Of a stretch of DNA of 64,000 nucleotides, positions 34,515 through 47,434 are shown piece after piece. The notes beneath the pieces were generated by a model. It did not search any database. It was given only the letters and a program-made list of their open reading frames with translations, and was not told where the DNA came from. Within the stretch, counting starts at the first letter, position 1. Each line of letters begins with the position of its first letter. Both the position numbers and the translations under genes were made by a program. This DNA is from Melampsora larici-populina 98AG31 (taxonomy: Eukaryota > Basidiomycota > Pucciniomycetes > Pucciniales > Melampsoraceae): contig NW_006768771.1 in NCBI RefSeq assembly GCF_000204055.1, forward strand, positions 1,054,612 through 1,118,611. The letters are read 5' to 3'.

Positions 34515-35475
34515 GCCAGGCTATGGTTGAGACAAGACAGAAGCAACTACATGCCATTGTTTGATTTAATGACTCTCCTTCAATCATACCAAACATCCCC
34601 CTATCATCTCAGGACTCTTCCAACCATTGTTTATGAATTTGTGGCAAGCTTTGAAAACATCAATAAATGGATTCTCAACAAAAAAAATTACTACAATTCT
34701 ACTGCTGCACTGACTGTTTTTCTATACATGCTAGGCTTTGCTTTCCATTTTCAAGGTCCCAATTACTACTGTTCTACATTTTAGACTAACTCTTTAAAAA
34801 AAGCTTTGTATAGTGTAGTGTGCCAGCTTTGCATGGGACACTATCTCAAATTATGATAAAGTTTTACATGATGATTCCAGGGAAATTGGATGCAGATATG
34901 ATAATGAGAAATTCCTCAAGATGTGTATGTAAGAAGGAATATGAGAAGTCAAAAGTTTAATTAGACTGGCCTTTGATATCAAAAAGGATGGTTGTTGAGC
35001 AAGACCAATGACCAAAAGTAATATCCTGAAGTACTTTGGAATCTTGTTACATTTTTCAGAAAAGACACTTTGTGATTTCAGATTGTCCAAAATGATGGAC
35101 TACAAATCAAGACTTCAAATTGAAAAAATGGTAGGGCCCCAAATCATTCTAGATGTAATGGTCCAGGCTACAAATATGTACAGGATATGTATATACACAC
35201 ATTATGAGCTTTGTATGTTTAGGTTGACATGTGTGAGGGGTGAGTATGAGCATAAGTTCAGAAATTTGGAGCCTAGATATATATTTCCAAATTTGCATTC
35301 CAAAGTTTGAACTTTAAAGTAGTTTCCCATTGTAGTAAAGATTTGGGGCCTTATTTCTAAATTTGAAAATAGGTCCAATTTTTCAACTGTCAATGCTCTC
35401 ACATCCCTGTACTTCACTATATGAGGTATCACAAGGAACAGTACCAATTTTACCAAGTTGGGTAACAAACCATCA
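34515..35475. other. Non-coding stretch, no gene seen
   Basis: AT-rich spacer between two 8-bp-duplication elements. The short frames have no recognisable features. Confidence 0.4.
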
Positions 35476-35483
35476 TATTTATA

Positions 35484-37217
35484 GGATCCCACTATTTAGC
35501 GCCCCCTCGGCTGATATCCGGAGCCCCCCGGGTTTTCACCAAAACCCGTGTGACCCGCTGACACCCGACTATTTTCAGCCTATATTTCGCACAGTCGGAC
35601 CTTGGGGGCTCCTCAAGGGCTCTCTAAGAGGGCGCAAACTCGCAAATAGAGCCCCTGATTAATTCTTAATTGACCTGTTTGGTGCCCTTCCATCCTTGAT
35701 GGGGCAACAAAACTTTATTAAAACAAATAAAAGGGCGCCCAAGTTCTTTCGCGCCCGGACCGGCCCCATTACTGCACAGACATTGGCTCCTCAAGTAAGG
35801 GACACATACCCATAATAGCAACTTCCGTCTCTGAAGCTCAAAATATCACCCAATTGCTCAATCACCCATATTTCACCTCATTCTTCATTTAATCATCAAA
35901 TCCCCTTCTCTATGCCTCATTAACAACCGTCGGATACCGGTGAACGCAATCCGAACTCCCCCTCCAAAAAATTGGACCATCCTACGTTGAATGAAACAGA
36001 TTCTATGATGAGCGAACTAAGGTCCCTATCATTAGGAAGCTCAATCAAATGGTCTAACTCAAATCATGACCAAGATGATGAATGGATTCAACAACAAAAT
36101 CAAAGAGCTCTACAACCCAATCAAAGAGCTACGGGAAGAAGCATACTCAATCGAAACGTACGGTTAGTTGGAACCTTCGGAAAAAGTCACAAGCTTCCGA
36201 GTACTGAAATACAATGTGACATTGGACCACCTTCCAGTGGCTGCTCTTTGGGATCTAACCCTCACCTCCCATATCCTCCCATGTATTGCTGAAGCTGACA
36301 GATATCTTCATCTTTACTTCCTGTGCGTATGTAGTATACCATGAAGGACTATTCAATGAACATCACTCATCAATTGCCTTTCGTCATGCTCATATGGTAG
36401 CGTTATCAGCCCCTTTATTGCTTGTGAGACTGGGTCTTGCTCTGTACAAAAAAACTGCTCAAATCATCCGCATTTCATTCCACTTGAATTGAGAGGCTTT
36501 AAAACTGATTTGCTGTTTTTTACGCATTTCTAAACCTTCAAGGTGCAATGAGCGAGATCATAGACGAAGAGCTAACAAGCAACGGGGCACAAAGAGTAGG
36601 TTAGATAGGAATGGGTGACGATGTCAAGTGCAAGTATCGAGCACAATTGAATTTGTGGCCTCACAGTCACTAGTCTGTCTCTTATGTTGTACACTCTACT
36701 CTATACTTGTGTTGCCTTTTGTGTTTGTTTTTGTAGCTCTCCTGTCCTACTCGTTCGTTTCGACTTTCTAGCTCTTTTAGCTTTCTAGTTCTGATTCCTA
36801 TATCTGATGTTGTATCTCTCCCTCAATTCTTCCTTATGTTGTATGAACCCCCTAAATCTATGTATACCTTCCTTGAGTTTAGGATACATATATGCCATGG
36901 TCTTGTGTACTCAAGTGCAATAGTGGCTCGTCGGACGCTATAGTGAACTGAGAAACTCTGCTCTCCCCTCGACATAGTTTCTTAGCTTCTATCCTTATAC
37001 TTGGACTGTACATATACGTAGCGTGTACAAAACAAAACGGCGAGGTCAATGGACATTGGAGGATGAGTAGGGGGCAATTTTATTTGAGGAGGAAGGCCGA
37101 TTTTTTCAAACAAGGAGCCCTGTTTGAAAAAAGGGGCAGCTAAATTGTTTGTAGCCTGGTGTCCGACCCGAGAGGGGGCGCCGGATACTGCTCCGAGGGC
37201 TCTAAATAGTGGGATCC
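35484..37217. mobile_element. 1.73-kb element with perfect 8-bp target duplication, no recognised transposase
   Basis: GGATCCCACTATTTAG (35484-35499) and its inverted copy (37202-37217) are flanked by TATTTATA on both sides (35476-35483 and 37218-37225). The terminal repeat continues imperfectly through GC-rich sequence such as TATCCGG-(A/C)-GCCCCC. The interior has one modest plus-strand frame from ATG 36005 to 36292 (MMSELRSLSLGSS, then Gln/Asn-rich), which I do not recognise; it may be a captured gene fragment. An 8-bp duplication fits hAT or KDZ-type mobilisation in trans. Confidence 0.75.
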
Positions 37218-37225
37218 TATTTATA

Positions 37226-37870
37226 AAGTTCATTGATTCCCTTTATCCATTGTTATGTACAAGATTGACCCAGAGTAGCAAACACACTTGGTAGGAAGAT
37301 ATGTTGAGGTAATAGTGAGAAAGACAAACCTACATTCAATGCTTTTGAATAGATACCAAAAAAGTCAATAATAACAACACATTTTATGTTTACATAGCAA
37401 GCTATACTGAACAGGAAAAGGATAAACATTAAGACACTCACTCATATCAGAAGCTTCTCATAATCTGATTACCCAAAAATCCCTATATGTAGTTGACAGA
37501 ACAAGCAAGGCCATTAATAAAACTTTTGGACTAAAACTGAAACAATCTAAAGGCTTATTTATAATTGATGAACATTTGAAAAAAAAAACTTTTTAAATGA
37601 TCAACACAAATTGTAAACAGGTACAGCACAACACATTCAAAAAGTTTTCTTTCAAGTGTTCATCAATCATGAATATGGCTGTATCAATAATCAAATGCTT
37701 TTGAAACAAAACAAGGACTTTGTAGTCAGCACTCAAGTTCTTTGAATTAACCAAAGAGTCATAAGCTCCACCAAGTAAGAATTACAATACTAAATTATGT
37801 AGGTCTTGTATCAGAAACCTAATAAAGATTGCTTTGAGAATCTTTTATTCCCAAACCTATGTATAAGGAA
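37226..37870. other. Non-coding stretch, no gene seen
   Basis: AT-rich sequence with no supported gene on either strand. Confidence 0.4.
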
Positions 37871-38058
37871 TAGGGGTACACAAACTTGAACACCCGACCT
37901 AAAAACCCATGGACAAAACCCATGACAACCTGATTGTATTTTGGGTTTTGTCCATGGGTTTTCCACTTTCCCGTTGGACAAAACCCAAAAAACAATCGGG
38001 CTGTCATGGGTTTTGTCCATGGGTTTTTAGGTCGGGTTTTCATGTTTGTGTACCCCTA
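37871..38058. mobile_element. 184-bp foldback MITE with TA target duplication
   Basis: GGGGTACACAAAC (37873-37885) is inverted at 38044-38056, flanked by TA on each side. The arms continue, with small gaps, through GACCTAAAAACCCATGGACA, so almost the whole unit pairs with itself. TA flanks suggest a Tc1/mariner-type MITE. Confidence 0.75.
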
Positions 38059-38972
38059 ATGATAATCCAAAGTTTCAATTTTGGATCATCTCATGCAACA
38101 CATGAACTTTCAAACTGCTTGTTATCTAGTTAATGATGAGTTGAAAACCAATCATTGCACAAGAACATCAATCAAAATTCCTAGATATCATCATGAGAGG
38201 GTTCTTTGGAAGAAACTCATCAAGGCTTAGAAATGATTACATCTCCTGACCTTACCAGTTTGATGTGGTATTTGTAACCAAAAATTTCTTCTGGCCTGCC
38301 ACTCTCAAGGCTGTACTCATAACCAATAAAGTTACCCCACCTTATCTGACCACTTTGAATAAAATGTCTCATGTTTCTTACATGGTGCTGATAAGTCAAT
38401 CAGACCCATATCTACTGACCAAGACTCTTAAAACATCTTCTCATCCAGTTTCAACAACACCCATCAAGTACATCTAAACACTACCTTTCTTTAACCTAAT
38501 CTTACTCCACCAACTTACCAGTGAAAAAAAAGTCTTGCGTTCATCTTTTATTATAATTCAAGGCCAAAGAATCAAAAATTAAAAAGAAAGGGCATAAGAC
38601 AAACACACAAAAAAAAAGAAGATCACAAATCACAAAAAAAAATCACACAAAAACAAAAAAAAAAAGAAAAAGAAAAAAGCTCAGTTAAATAGAAGGGAAA
38701 AAAAAGTAAAACCATCAATAAGAAAAAAATAAAGAGATTGTCATGATCAGAAAAAAAGAAAAAGAAAAAGGAGTAGTCAAAAGAAATAAGATGAAGTTAA
38801 AATAGGGAGACGTTAATTTCCCTAAGTGGGGTGGAGGGTTCAAAGATATAGTGAAATCGAGCGAGAGGCAAAAGAATTGGATGGGAGAGAGAAGAAGAGA
38901 TAAAGGGAGTAAGAATAACAAAAGATACTGCCGTAAGGACCGATTGGTAGATATAAGAGATGCTCCAAGCCT
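38059..38972. other. Non-coding stretch with A-rich low complexity
   Basis: From about 38520 to 38780 the plus strand is mostly A with short AAAAAG runs. This lies downstream of CDC42 and probably includes its 3' region. Confidence 0.4.
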
Positions 38973-40028
38973 TCACAAAATCTACACAACGCACAGCATA
39001 TCGTCATCAGTACCATAGCAGACACCAAGAAATTCCAACAAATGGAAAAACTGACTGTACACCTTCGTTTCGACTTTGTGACTGGTGGTTCCAGAGCTGC
39101 CACAATAGCTAGAAAAGCAACATCGAAGCAGAATGAGACAAATCAGTATTGAAGGTTGCTGCTCTGATGAGTTGAAGGGTGGATTGTACCTTCATCAAAC
39201 ACATTCTTGAGTCCTTTTTGAGTTAGAGCGGAACATTCAACATATTTCACAGCCCCGAGTTCTCTTGCAAGCCGTTCACCCGCTTCAGGTTGAACGGGTC
39301 TCTGCTTCTGTCGTGCCAATTTCTCAATCACTGCTCCGTCCTCTCGAAGATCGACTTGGGTTCCCACAATCAAACATGGAACTCCGGGACAATGATGGTG
39401 GACCTAAGTGGAATCCGTCAAAAGACCTCGATGTCAGACCAAAGGGCAAACGGTACAAAAAAAGGTGGAAACTAACCTCAGGAAACCACTTTTCCTTGAC
39501 GTTCTCAAAACTAGCAGGGCTAGTGACTGAGAAACACACCAAGAAGACATCTGTTTGAGGATATGATAACGGCCGTAACCTATCGTAATCTTCTTGTCCG
39601 GCAGTATCAAACAGACCCAGCGTATAAGGATCATCGCCAATCATGACTGTGACGGCATAATTGTCGAAAACGGTTGGGACGTATTCTGAAGGGAATTTAT
39701 TTGTAGTGTATCTGAGAGATCAAATAGCCATGACCGGTGATAAGTGTTTCGGGTAGGAAATAAGGCCTAATGAATCAGTAACTTTCCCATCAAACAAAAC
39801 TGAGTCGAAACGACGAACGAGATTAAAAGACAGGTCTAGAACGTGGACTCCGAGGGTGATGGATTGATCAAGGTAAAGTCGGTCACGCAAACAAACAAAG
39901 AAGACACATGAGATTCATCAAGCCTATCGAGCCCTTGTGGTAAAAAGGGCAGATGTAGTCATGTAACAAAGGAGCTTTACCTTTCCTACAGCACCGTCAC
40001 CGACTACAACACATTTGATAGTCTGCAT
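38973..40028 (-). CDS. CDC42: Rho-family GTPase Cdc42 (191 aa)
   Basis: Cdc42 is a membrane-anchored molecular switch for polarity. Six exons on the minus strand give a protein of exactly the canonical 191 residues: 40028-39981, 39835-39819, 39711-39477, 39403-39190, 39108-39056 and 38981-38973. Visible motifs are the P-loop GDGAVGKT (10-17, split by the first intron), [10 protein letters not shown] (switch I), [19 protein letters not shown] (switch II), TQVDLRE (115-121) and the C-terminal polybasic KSKRRCTIL with CaaX box CTIL. Two exons are extremely short: exon 2 is 17 nt (ACCTGTCTTTTAATCTC, coding TCLLI and part of S) and exon 6 is 9 nt (I, L, stop). Both are needed for the conserved protein. 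Exon 2 uses the donor GTTCGT, also used by the neighbouring OTU1 gene. Without exon 6 the frame runs on past the CaaX position into hydrophobic residues. Exon joins are deduced, not transcript-tested. Confidence 0.96.
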
Positions 40029-42653
40029 ATCGCTAAAGTTATTGGTTCTGCTTGTAATGAGGCGAAAAGGTTTCGAATAGAATGATGACTTGAATGCGAC
40101 GAGTTAAAGAGTGCCTGCTTGGATTTGATGAGCTGGGTCGACCGAAGTGGGTTTAGGATTACTTGGTTGAGCTGTGAAAGATGAGCGCACCGGGTCAGTC
40201 AGAATACTGTGTGTGTTGCAAATGTTACATCAGAAGTAGAACAGTAATAAAGCTGAAAGAGGTGGTCAAACAGGGTCAAAAAGGTATCAAAATGCACAGA
40301 CAAACGGACAGAAACGGGTCTGTCGAGCCAATGATACAGACTCTGATGCAAATCAATGAAGCAAGAGATGAAAAAATTCTCAAGGCGATTCCCTGTAGAT
40401 TCACCCAGGTCACAAACCACGTTCAAATAAGCCTGTGAGAGATGTCAATGCTTCGGAATGATGAGAGAACTGCAAAGAGGTCAGGTAGAGAGAAGCATGA
40501 GGAGTTGAAGCGAATTGATCCAAATCCAACCAGGAGAAAATCCCCCCGGTGTATGATGGATAGACAAGCCTTGAGAAAGTACAGGATTACCACCGAGTCG
40601 ACTGCTCAAACTGACGAGAAGATAGGAAAATTCCAAGAATGAGAATGGTCAAGAAGGTGAAAGCAAGATTGAAAGATGGAAGATTGATGTTCGAACGCGT
40701 ATCTCCATCCGACTCTTACTCTCTCATGGTCAGGGTCCAAGGTGTTCACAGCCCATCATCACCATCGATATCAGGAAATGGTATAGCATATAGATGAGGT
40801 AAACATTTGCAAGTGTTTCGCAGTCACACTTTCTTTTCCATGAGACCGAATTTGTCAGCGAATGAGAAGTGAACATCAGCAGATTATAACTGAACAGCAC
40901 GGTCCTTCTAAGATGCTGTGATCCTTGAGGTTTGCTCTAAGCAGCTTATGTGTATAGGACGCAGTGATGGTAGATCAAAGGGGTCATGCAAGATGACAAG
41001 GGAGCTGTGTAGACCGAGAGAGTTAAAATAACCTAATCTAAGCTTCCAGAACATCTTCATACTCGCGTTTCAGTTCATTGACGCTGGTCGTAGGTCGGTG
41101 ATGGTACCAAAGGTGTAGGGCTAGATGAAAGACAGAGAAAGAGGAGATGAAGGAGAAAGAGAGAGAGAAGATAGGAAGGGAGGGAGAGAGAGAGAGAGAA
41201 GATGGGTTGATCAATTGATGAAAGGAAGAGTACGAACTGATGAGATGAGTTGAGATTGATGAGTAATCGAAACTTGAATCGATTAAGTTGATTCGAGATC
41301 GGTTGACCAAACTGAAAGTAAAGAGAATTGGCTTATGAGTTTGCTTTGATGATGATGGTGGTGGTGGTGGTTGCTTTTCTTGAGATGGTTGCTGTGAGTG
41401 GTGTTGAAGTGCTATTGTTGGAATCGAATAGGTTGAATTAGATGTTTGAGGATTTGGGGTGGAGATGATTTGGTGATGTGGTTTGATTTTTTTTTATTTT
41501 TTTTTTTCGTTTTTTAGAGGGAAGAAAGTGTAGTTTGAAATGATTGCGATAGCGTCTGATCAAAAGTCCTTCCTGTTTTAAAAATCAGTTAAGTTTGGTA
41601 AATTCTAATCTCTGTATTGAAATTTAATTCCAACGCGCTGTTTGGTGGTCGATCGATCGAATCAGAGTGGGTTAGTTGAAGGTAATCAATCAGAATCAGC
41701 TCAGCTCAACTTCACAGTCAGAATCACAGTCAGCTTCAGAGTGAGAGTGAAAGAAACAATTGAAGAGGATCCGAAAAGACCCTTTGAATTCAAACTTCAA
41801 AAGTCAACATCAATCTTAAGCAAGCTTAAGTGTATATATTTATGTACTTACTTAATATCTTAACCCCAAAGACAAATCAAAATCAAAACGAGGGGCAGGC
41901 TTAAAGACCAATGAAAATTGATAAATCAATCAAACAATAGCTTTCAATTTGATCTCATCCGTGGACACTGGAGGCTGAGCTTTCTTCAAATCGATCACCA
42001 ATTATGTAAAGACCTGGTTCAATTTCTTGTTCGTGATAGTTATTTATGTCTTTTTTTCAAATTCAATCACCTCAAAGAATTTATTATTATTGTTTTTTGA
42101 TTTCAGTTGAACTTGGAATTTTAAAATTCATTGGGACTCTTCATTCAAACCTTAAAAGATATCTTCCTTTACAAGCATTTTGACAGTCTTCAATAGGAGG
42201 TTTATGTACCAAATTAGAAGTCACATAAATACATTAACACACTTTATGAACCAATCCAACCTGACTTGACTTTTCAAACCCTCTTGATCTCTGACTTTTC
42301 TTCATCCTCACCCTAAAAAAGAAACAAACCTTCAAGTTCATCTTACAAATTCTATTCTCATCAAAGTGAAAATTATGAGTCATGAGAGCCAAGCTTCATC
42401 TTACATTTCTTCTTGGCTCATTTCAGAAAATCTTTTATGGGCTCAACTCTTAATGATGGCTATCAATCTCACATCATGTAAAATTAGATACAAAACTTAA
42501 ACTCTGAGGCTATCATACAATGTCAGAAGATTTTTCATCAGTTTCTTTCACCTCATTGGATGTTCAAGAGATTGATTGAAAATCTAAAGTCTGACAGTTG
42601 TTGAATATTCCTTTCCCTTTCTTTCCTCCTAGACAACACTTTTGTTTGATAGT
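40029..42653. other. Intergenic region between CDC42 and OTU1
   Basis: This includes the probable CDC42 promoter. Short frames at 40181-40642 and 41038-41310 show no domain. Simple repeats are present: a GA-rich tract at about 41140-41210 and GGT repeats near 41357. The region 41860-42650 is AT-rich with no gene. Confidence 0.5.
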
Positions 42654-44214
42654 TTAGGCATACTCTCCGAATTGTGTATGACCAGTTTGTTCAGCGTGTT
42701 TACGAGCATCAGCTTCTCCCACCTAAAAAAAGACACAACGATCAACATCTGGTTTTTCGAAAGAGTTCTATTTGGGGTCAAGAGAGCTTACCAAAGCGGT
42801 TTTACAAACCATACAACGTAAACTAAAAGAAGCCGTGTCTGTAAAATAATGTTGTTCTCTTAAAAGTTTAACTAGTTGTAAAGAAGAGCTTAAGAGATCG
42901 TCTTGAGAAGTTGAAAAGATGGTGGTATCGAATGAAGTATCGGTGGTTGAAAGATCAGGTGTTAGAGTAAGTGCATCATAATCTAAGGTTTGTAAGATTT
43001 CAACATACAAGAAACAAAAGTTAGTTAGTTAGAAATCAAATCATCAGGTTTGGGTTAGGTAGAGGATTGAAATGGGGACTGATAACGGATTCCAGAATAG
43101 ATTAAAATGATTCGGTTGGAATAGTTTTCGGATTCTCCAAATCGATCGATCTGATAAAAAGATATATGATCAAATGGTTTAGTTTGTTTGTTGGTCTGCT
43201 GGAAGGAGTGATGGATTTCTAGAGTAGGATTTCTAGAGTAGGATCTCACACTCACTCTTCCGGTTTTGACATCGATTGAACAGATTTCCGTTTGATAATG
43301 TCCGGAAAGGATTGAAATTTCTTAACATTCAAAAGTATACCGTATAAGACCATAAAGGAAGAGCAGGAAACCAAAGTGAGAATCAGATGATGATGAGCGT
43401 TTGTTTATCTGATAATGATGATTCAACCAAAAAAAAAGTCATCATACCAATCGCACCACCCCATACGTTCTTATCCAAGATTTTACTGATATAAAGTTCA
43501 GGAGAACGACCCAGAACAGCTTCAGACCATTTCAAAGGATCCTTTCTAACAGCTTGAGCTACGATTTGTCTTAGTTTTGATGAAACATTAGATTGGGTTC
43601 GTTCCAAACAGAGTCCGATTGCATTAAAAAGACATGAGTTGTCATCAGCTATGAGTCTGAGGATAAGGTGACCAAGACCATCGATTGGAACTGAAACGTT
43701 TTCAGGCTTAGATTTTGAAGATGGGTTTGGTGTCGATGCTGATGCTGATGCTGAAGGTTGTTGAATTGAAGGAGCTGAAGCTTTTGGTGGTTGAATCAAA
43801 GGAGCTGAATTGGTTAATGAGATTTGAAGAGTTTCTCCGTTGGTGATGCCTAAGGACTTGATCGTTGCAGTTGGAGATGAATCAGGAAGAAGTTGAGGTC
43901 TTGGAAAACCGAGTCGAACTACACTTGTGCCGGTACCAAGAAGGAAACGGGTAAGTTGAGAAGAAGAGTGGCTTGATGATGATCTTGAAGTAACATAGAT
44001 TGGATCTTACTTTCAAAAGTTGAATCAGCAAGTTGAGTATTGGATGAAATGATTTGATATAATTCTTGTCGACTTGAATTAGGATTGATTTGAATGGTAG
44101 AAACACCTGATGGAGATCTGTTTAACACAAAGAAAGTTTAGTGAAATGATCGAAAGAAATTCAAACTGATCGAAAAATGATAACGAACCTGATTCTCAAG
44201 TTGATCACTTCCAT
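42654..44214 (-). CDS. OTU1: OTU1/YOD1-type deubiquitinase (330 aa)
   Basis: OTU1/YOD1 enzymes cleave polyubiquitin on substrates handled by Cdc48/p97. Seven exons give a continuous 330-residue protein: 44214-44189, 44117-44011, 43918-43448, 43320-43256, 43150-43087, 42982-42792 and 42722-42654. The layout matches the family: an N-terminal UBX-like domain (MEVINLRIRSPSGVST ... IRLGFPRPQLL ... GETLQISL, about 1-80), a Ser/Pro/Lys linker, the OTU domain with ADDNSCLFNAIG (D137, C140) and YSGIHYDAL (H245, whose codon spans an intron), and a C-terminal C2H2 finger (C301, C304, H317, H323) ending TGHTQFGEYA. Length is between yeast Otu1 and human YOD1. All catalytic residues are present. It is unrelated in architecture to the transposon-borne OTU protein at 30949-33610. 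Confidence 0.95.
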
Positions 44215-45634
44215 CTTTCAAGACAAAATTCTTAACGGAATTGGATGTGAAATTGGATTTCTGGATCCGATGCTCAGCGATGAGAGAGGGATGAAGATGT
44301 GACAGAGAATTGTATCATGAAGAAACTCCTGATCCCTGGCCCGAAACCATACATACACATATTGACTCACAGGATCCTCTAAACTCATTCAACATCTCAT
44401 CATCTTTTCATCATTTCCTGGAATCATCCCATTTTGTCCTATCAATACACGATTTGAAGCCAGATGTCCTTTCACAATCAACACGCATGGTCAGATAGCA
44501 TGGTGTTGCCATTGTCTTTGGCATACTCCAGAGGGGCCGCCAGAAAAGCCGAGCTGGATGCGCCTCGAATCCAAAACTTACGCTCATCACGGGACCCAGT
44601 TCCAAGCTGACTCAAGAGCTTATGAAGGATTGATGAGGCCTGCATTGAGACTCGCCCAAGACCGCAGAAGTCTACATACAAAGAAAGGAATAAACAATCA
44701 CAAAGAATTGGTGTGTCATATATTATGGCTGAGGCGCTTGGGACATGATCTTTCCTGGTGATCTTTCCACGGCTCATCCTTATCCTGCGGACTAACCTGC
44801 TGTCACTGGTCAGGGTTTTCATCCTCATGTGAGTCATGTTTCCCGTGTAAGAAATCATTTATACTTGGAGAGAATATCCTTGAGGGTTTGACCTTTGACT
44901 GTTCTATGAGGTGTTGCATTTGCCAATCATCCCACAGACTTGGCAGGACTGGCGTGGAGCTCAGCCTCGTCGCTGCTAGATTTGTATCATGACAGCAGAG
45001 CTCAGGCATTGTGGAAGCTCTGAAATGGCCGTCTCGAGGCTCGGCCACGGTTTTAAGTTCAAACCAATAGCCGAGCTCACACCTCTTCACACACGACATT
45101 AACCAATTTGTTTTGGCCGTTTTTCTCCGACCTTTCCATCATGGCGACACTTTGAAGATACATAAATTCATCATTCGAGTCAAAGTCAAAGAAAGATAAT
45201 TTTGTTTGCCCGTTTTCTCTACATTTGTTGTACTTATCATTACACTTCTTCAAGTTTGACTTCCGTTTCTTTTCTTTACTTGTCGGCTATTGTGTGCCAG
45301 TCCTTCATACCCCTTCTGCCATTTTGATACCTCTCTCTGCAATTCAAGATTTAAATCAGAAACAGGTTCATCAATTCAGGTTTATTGGTTTTGATTGCTG
45401 GACGTCGAATATAGATCATCTGCAGGTTTGTTAGAATATCTTGTGTTTGCTAACTGGCGCTAATATTCGTTTGTTTATAATAGCATTCCCTCATTTACGT
45501 CGTTCAACCCACAAATTGGAATTAGCTAGCGGTAAGCCTCAGATTTGCTAAGTATCTTTTCCGGCTAGATATCCACATCTGACTATTGCCATTCATCCAG
45601 TGTTTTTTTGAATAATACATACCACTTTTTGACT
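44215..45634. other. Intergenic region, no firm gene
   Basis: Two minus-strand frames (45099-44803 and 44858-44478) are open for about 100-125 codons and could belong to a spliced gene, but no domain, family motif or convincing joint is seen. The plus-strand 45225-45434 frame is probably leader sequence of the next gene. Confidence 0.4.
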
Positions 45635-46442
45635 ATGCCCCCCTTCGTATTCCGCGGCTTTGAGAACGGTAAGCGTGAAAGAAGCTTAAGCCAGCTTGAA
45701 AGCCAGCTACATATACTTTCATCAACGCATAATCTCTGCAGCACGCCCCAACACTCTTCGTCTACTTCCAGAACCGAAAAAGATGACGCCAAGGATCGAC
45801 CAGAGTTTCTCATTGCGCAAACGACAGCCGAGATGAAGGGAATTGAATTTTTTGCCTACAAAGGTTCTACATTGGCCAAGCGTCGTCTCGAGCTTTGCCC
45901 ATCAGACGAGAGTATTACTTCTTATGATACTTATGGTCAGTTGTGCTCTGCAGAGTGTTATTGGATATTCGCCCGCGTACCTTAACTATCAGCTCAAAGA
46001 TTGATGATTGATGACCGATTTGAATTATTGAACAGGTAAACCCGTCAAATCAGTCGACACTTCCACTAGCTTAACGCCCAACGGCTCACCTTCGAAGTCA
46101 GTCTCAAGATCGAAATTGATGGCCATGAATCGAGCAATGCGTTTACGTATGATCGAGGCAATCAAACGCAGAATCAGATCCACTTTATCCAGCGCTTTTT
46201 CAGGCGGATCGAGAAAACGTCAAAAACTAGGAATAGAAGATGATGAGTGGCTTGATGTGACGGCGATAATCGAAGAGCATACCCAGTCCACCAAAGGGTA
46301 TCGCCAATTGAACGAATTTGGACGTCTTCAACCTGCCACTGGTCCATGTGCGAAACCTTACGTAACAAATGATACTTATCACCTTGATCAGATCATTCAA
46401 AGTGACCTGATGTGGCATTTTGAATCGTATCGCCCAAACTGA
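45635..46442 (+). CDS. Hypothetical basic protein, two exons (235 aa)
   Basis: I do not recognise it. Exons 45635-45935 and 46036-46442 join in phase (GTCAGT donor, CAG acceptor, YG-KPVKS). The protein starts MPPFVFRGFENGKRERSL, is Ser/Thr-rich to about residue 60, then has EFLIAQTTAEMKGIEFFAYKGSTLAKRRLELCPSD in pieces, a strongly basic helical part (MNRAMRLRMIEAIKRRIRS, GSRKRQKLG) and an acidic-aromatic C-terminus (DDEWLDVTAIIEEHTQ ... DLMWHFESYRPN). A nuclear location is plausible from the basic clusters. A possible extra intron at GTAAGC just after codon 12, or an upstream first exon, cannot be ruled out. Confidence 0.6.
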
Positions 46443-47434
46443 GTCATTGGGTCAGAGATGTTCGAAATCTATTCAACTATGGTTTTGTGGACAACCTCGA
46501 CCAGATCTTAGCGTGTACTCATATAGACCCTTTGATGAGTCTATAGGACATTGTCTGATAGCCGTAACATACATGTTTTTATTTCAACTTTTGCTTGCTT
46601 ATTTTCATCAATCGCACTATGTAGGCATCTTTTAAATCCCATTGGACATTTCTTATAATCTCAGTAATTATTTTTTTCATCAGTCTCGATGGTTTCCATC
46701 CGCTGTGTGTTCCGCTTATATATTGGCCTATTATTTATGACTTCAACTGCGCAATTTAATGTGTGTGAGGCGTTCCTTTCTTTTATATTGTGATTTCCAT
46801 GAGTGACTATATTTGATCTTTACCTCTATCAATTTGTCTCTTTGTACACGTTGTCTGTTCTTTACACTTTGTCATAGTCGACGGATCGAAGAGCTTGTTC
46901 ACGAAGCCACTAATGATGACGATGAAATCTGTTTTACAATCCTTGAATCGATGTGATGTGATTTGACCCGAACGCGATTAAGAATTTCTTTAATTTCTTC
47001 CTAGGGAAGCCTCAATGCATGAGATTGAAAGTTGCCACGGAGGAACAAATATGGAAATTGAAAAGATCATCTTACTCGTAAAACATGATTCCTCATCACA
47101 TCTTACACTTCTCTTGTAAGGCGTAAATGATGATTCTTGAATACAATGATCCAAGTGACAACTTGAAGAAGAGACGAGAGGATTGTCTATTTTTTTGTTT
47201 ACCTGATACAGTCTATGTATGTATGTGTCTCTATGAAGAGAAATTATCAACTTTTCGAATTAAAAGATAAAGACCTTCCCATATCATTAAATTACAACAA
47301 ATAATTCCAACAAAAAACCTAGACTTTTGATACCATTACAGAAGAGTTTAAGAAATAAGACGTTAAATTAATGAAAACACATAAATGAAACATATTCAAC
47401 ATAAATAGGTTTTAAATTCTAGTCGTAATCTTGA
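46443..47434. other. Intergenic region, no gene seen
   Basis: AT-rich spacer between convergent genes; it presumably holds both 3' ends. Confidence 0.45.

Noticed and set aside
38840..39103. Hydrophobic C-terminal extension of CDC42 by read-through
   Set aside because: A GTCAGT donor and a TGTAG acceptor with a nearby CTGAT branch site remove it and restore the CaaX box at the family's exact length.
40181..40642. Plus-strand frames upstream of CDC42
   Set aside because: Composition is unremarkable, no domain is visible and they lie in the probable CDC42 promoter.
41038..41310. Ser-rich minus-strand frame as a gene
   Set aside because: It is the translation of a GA-rich simple repeat and its flanks.
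44478..45099. A possible minus-strand gene upstream of OTU1
   Set aside because: Two open stretches exist, but no convincing splice joint or conserved feature links them.
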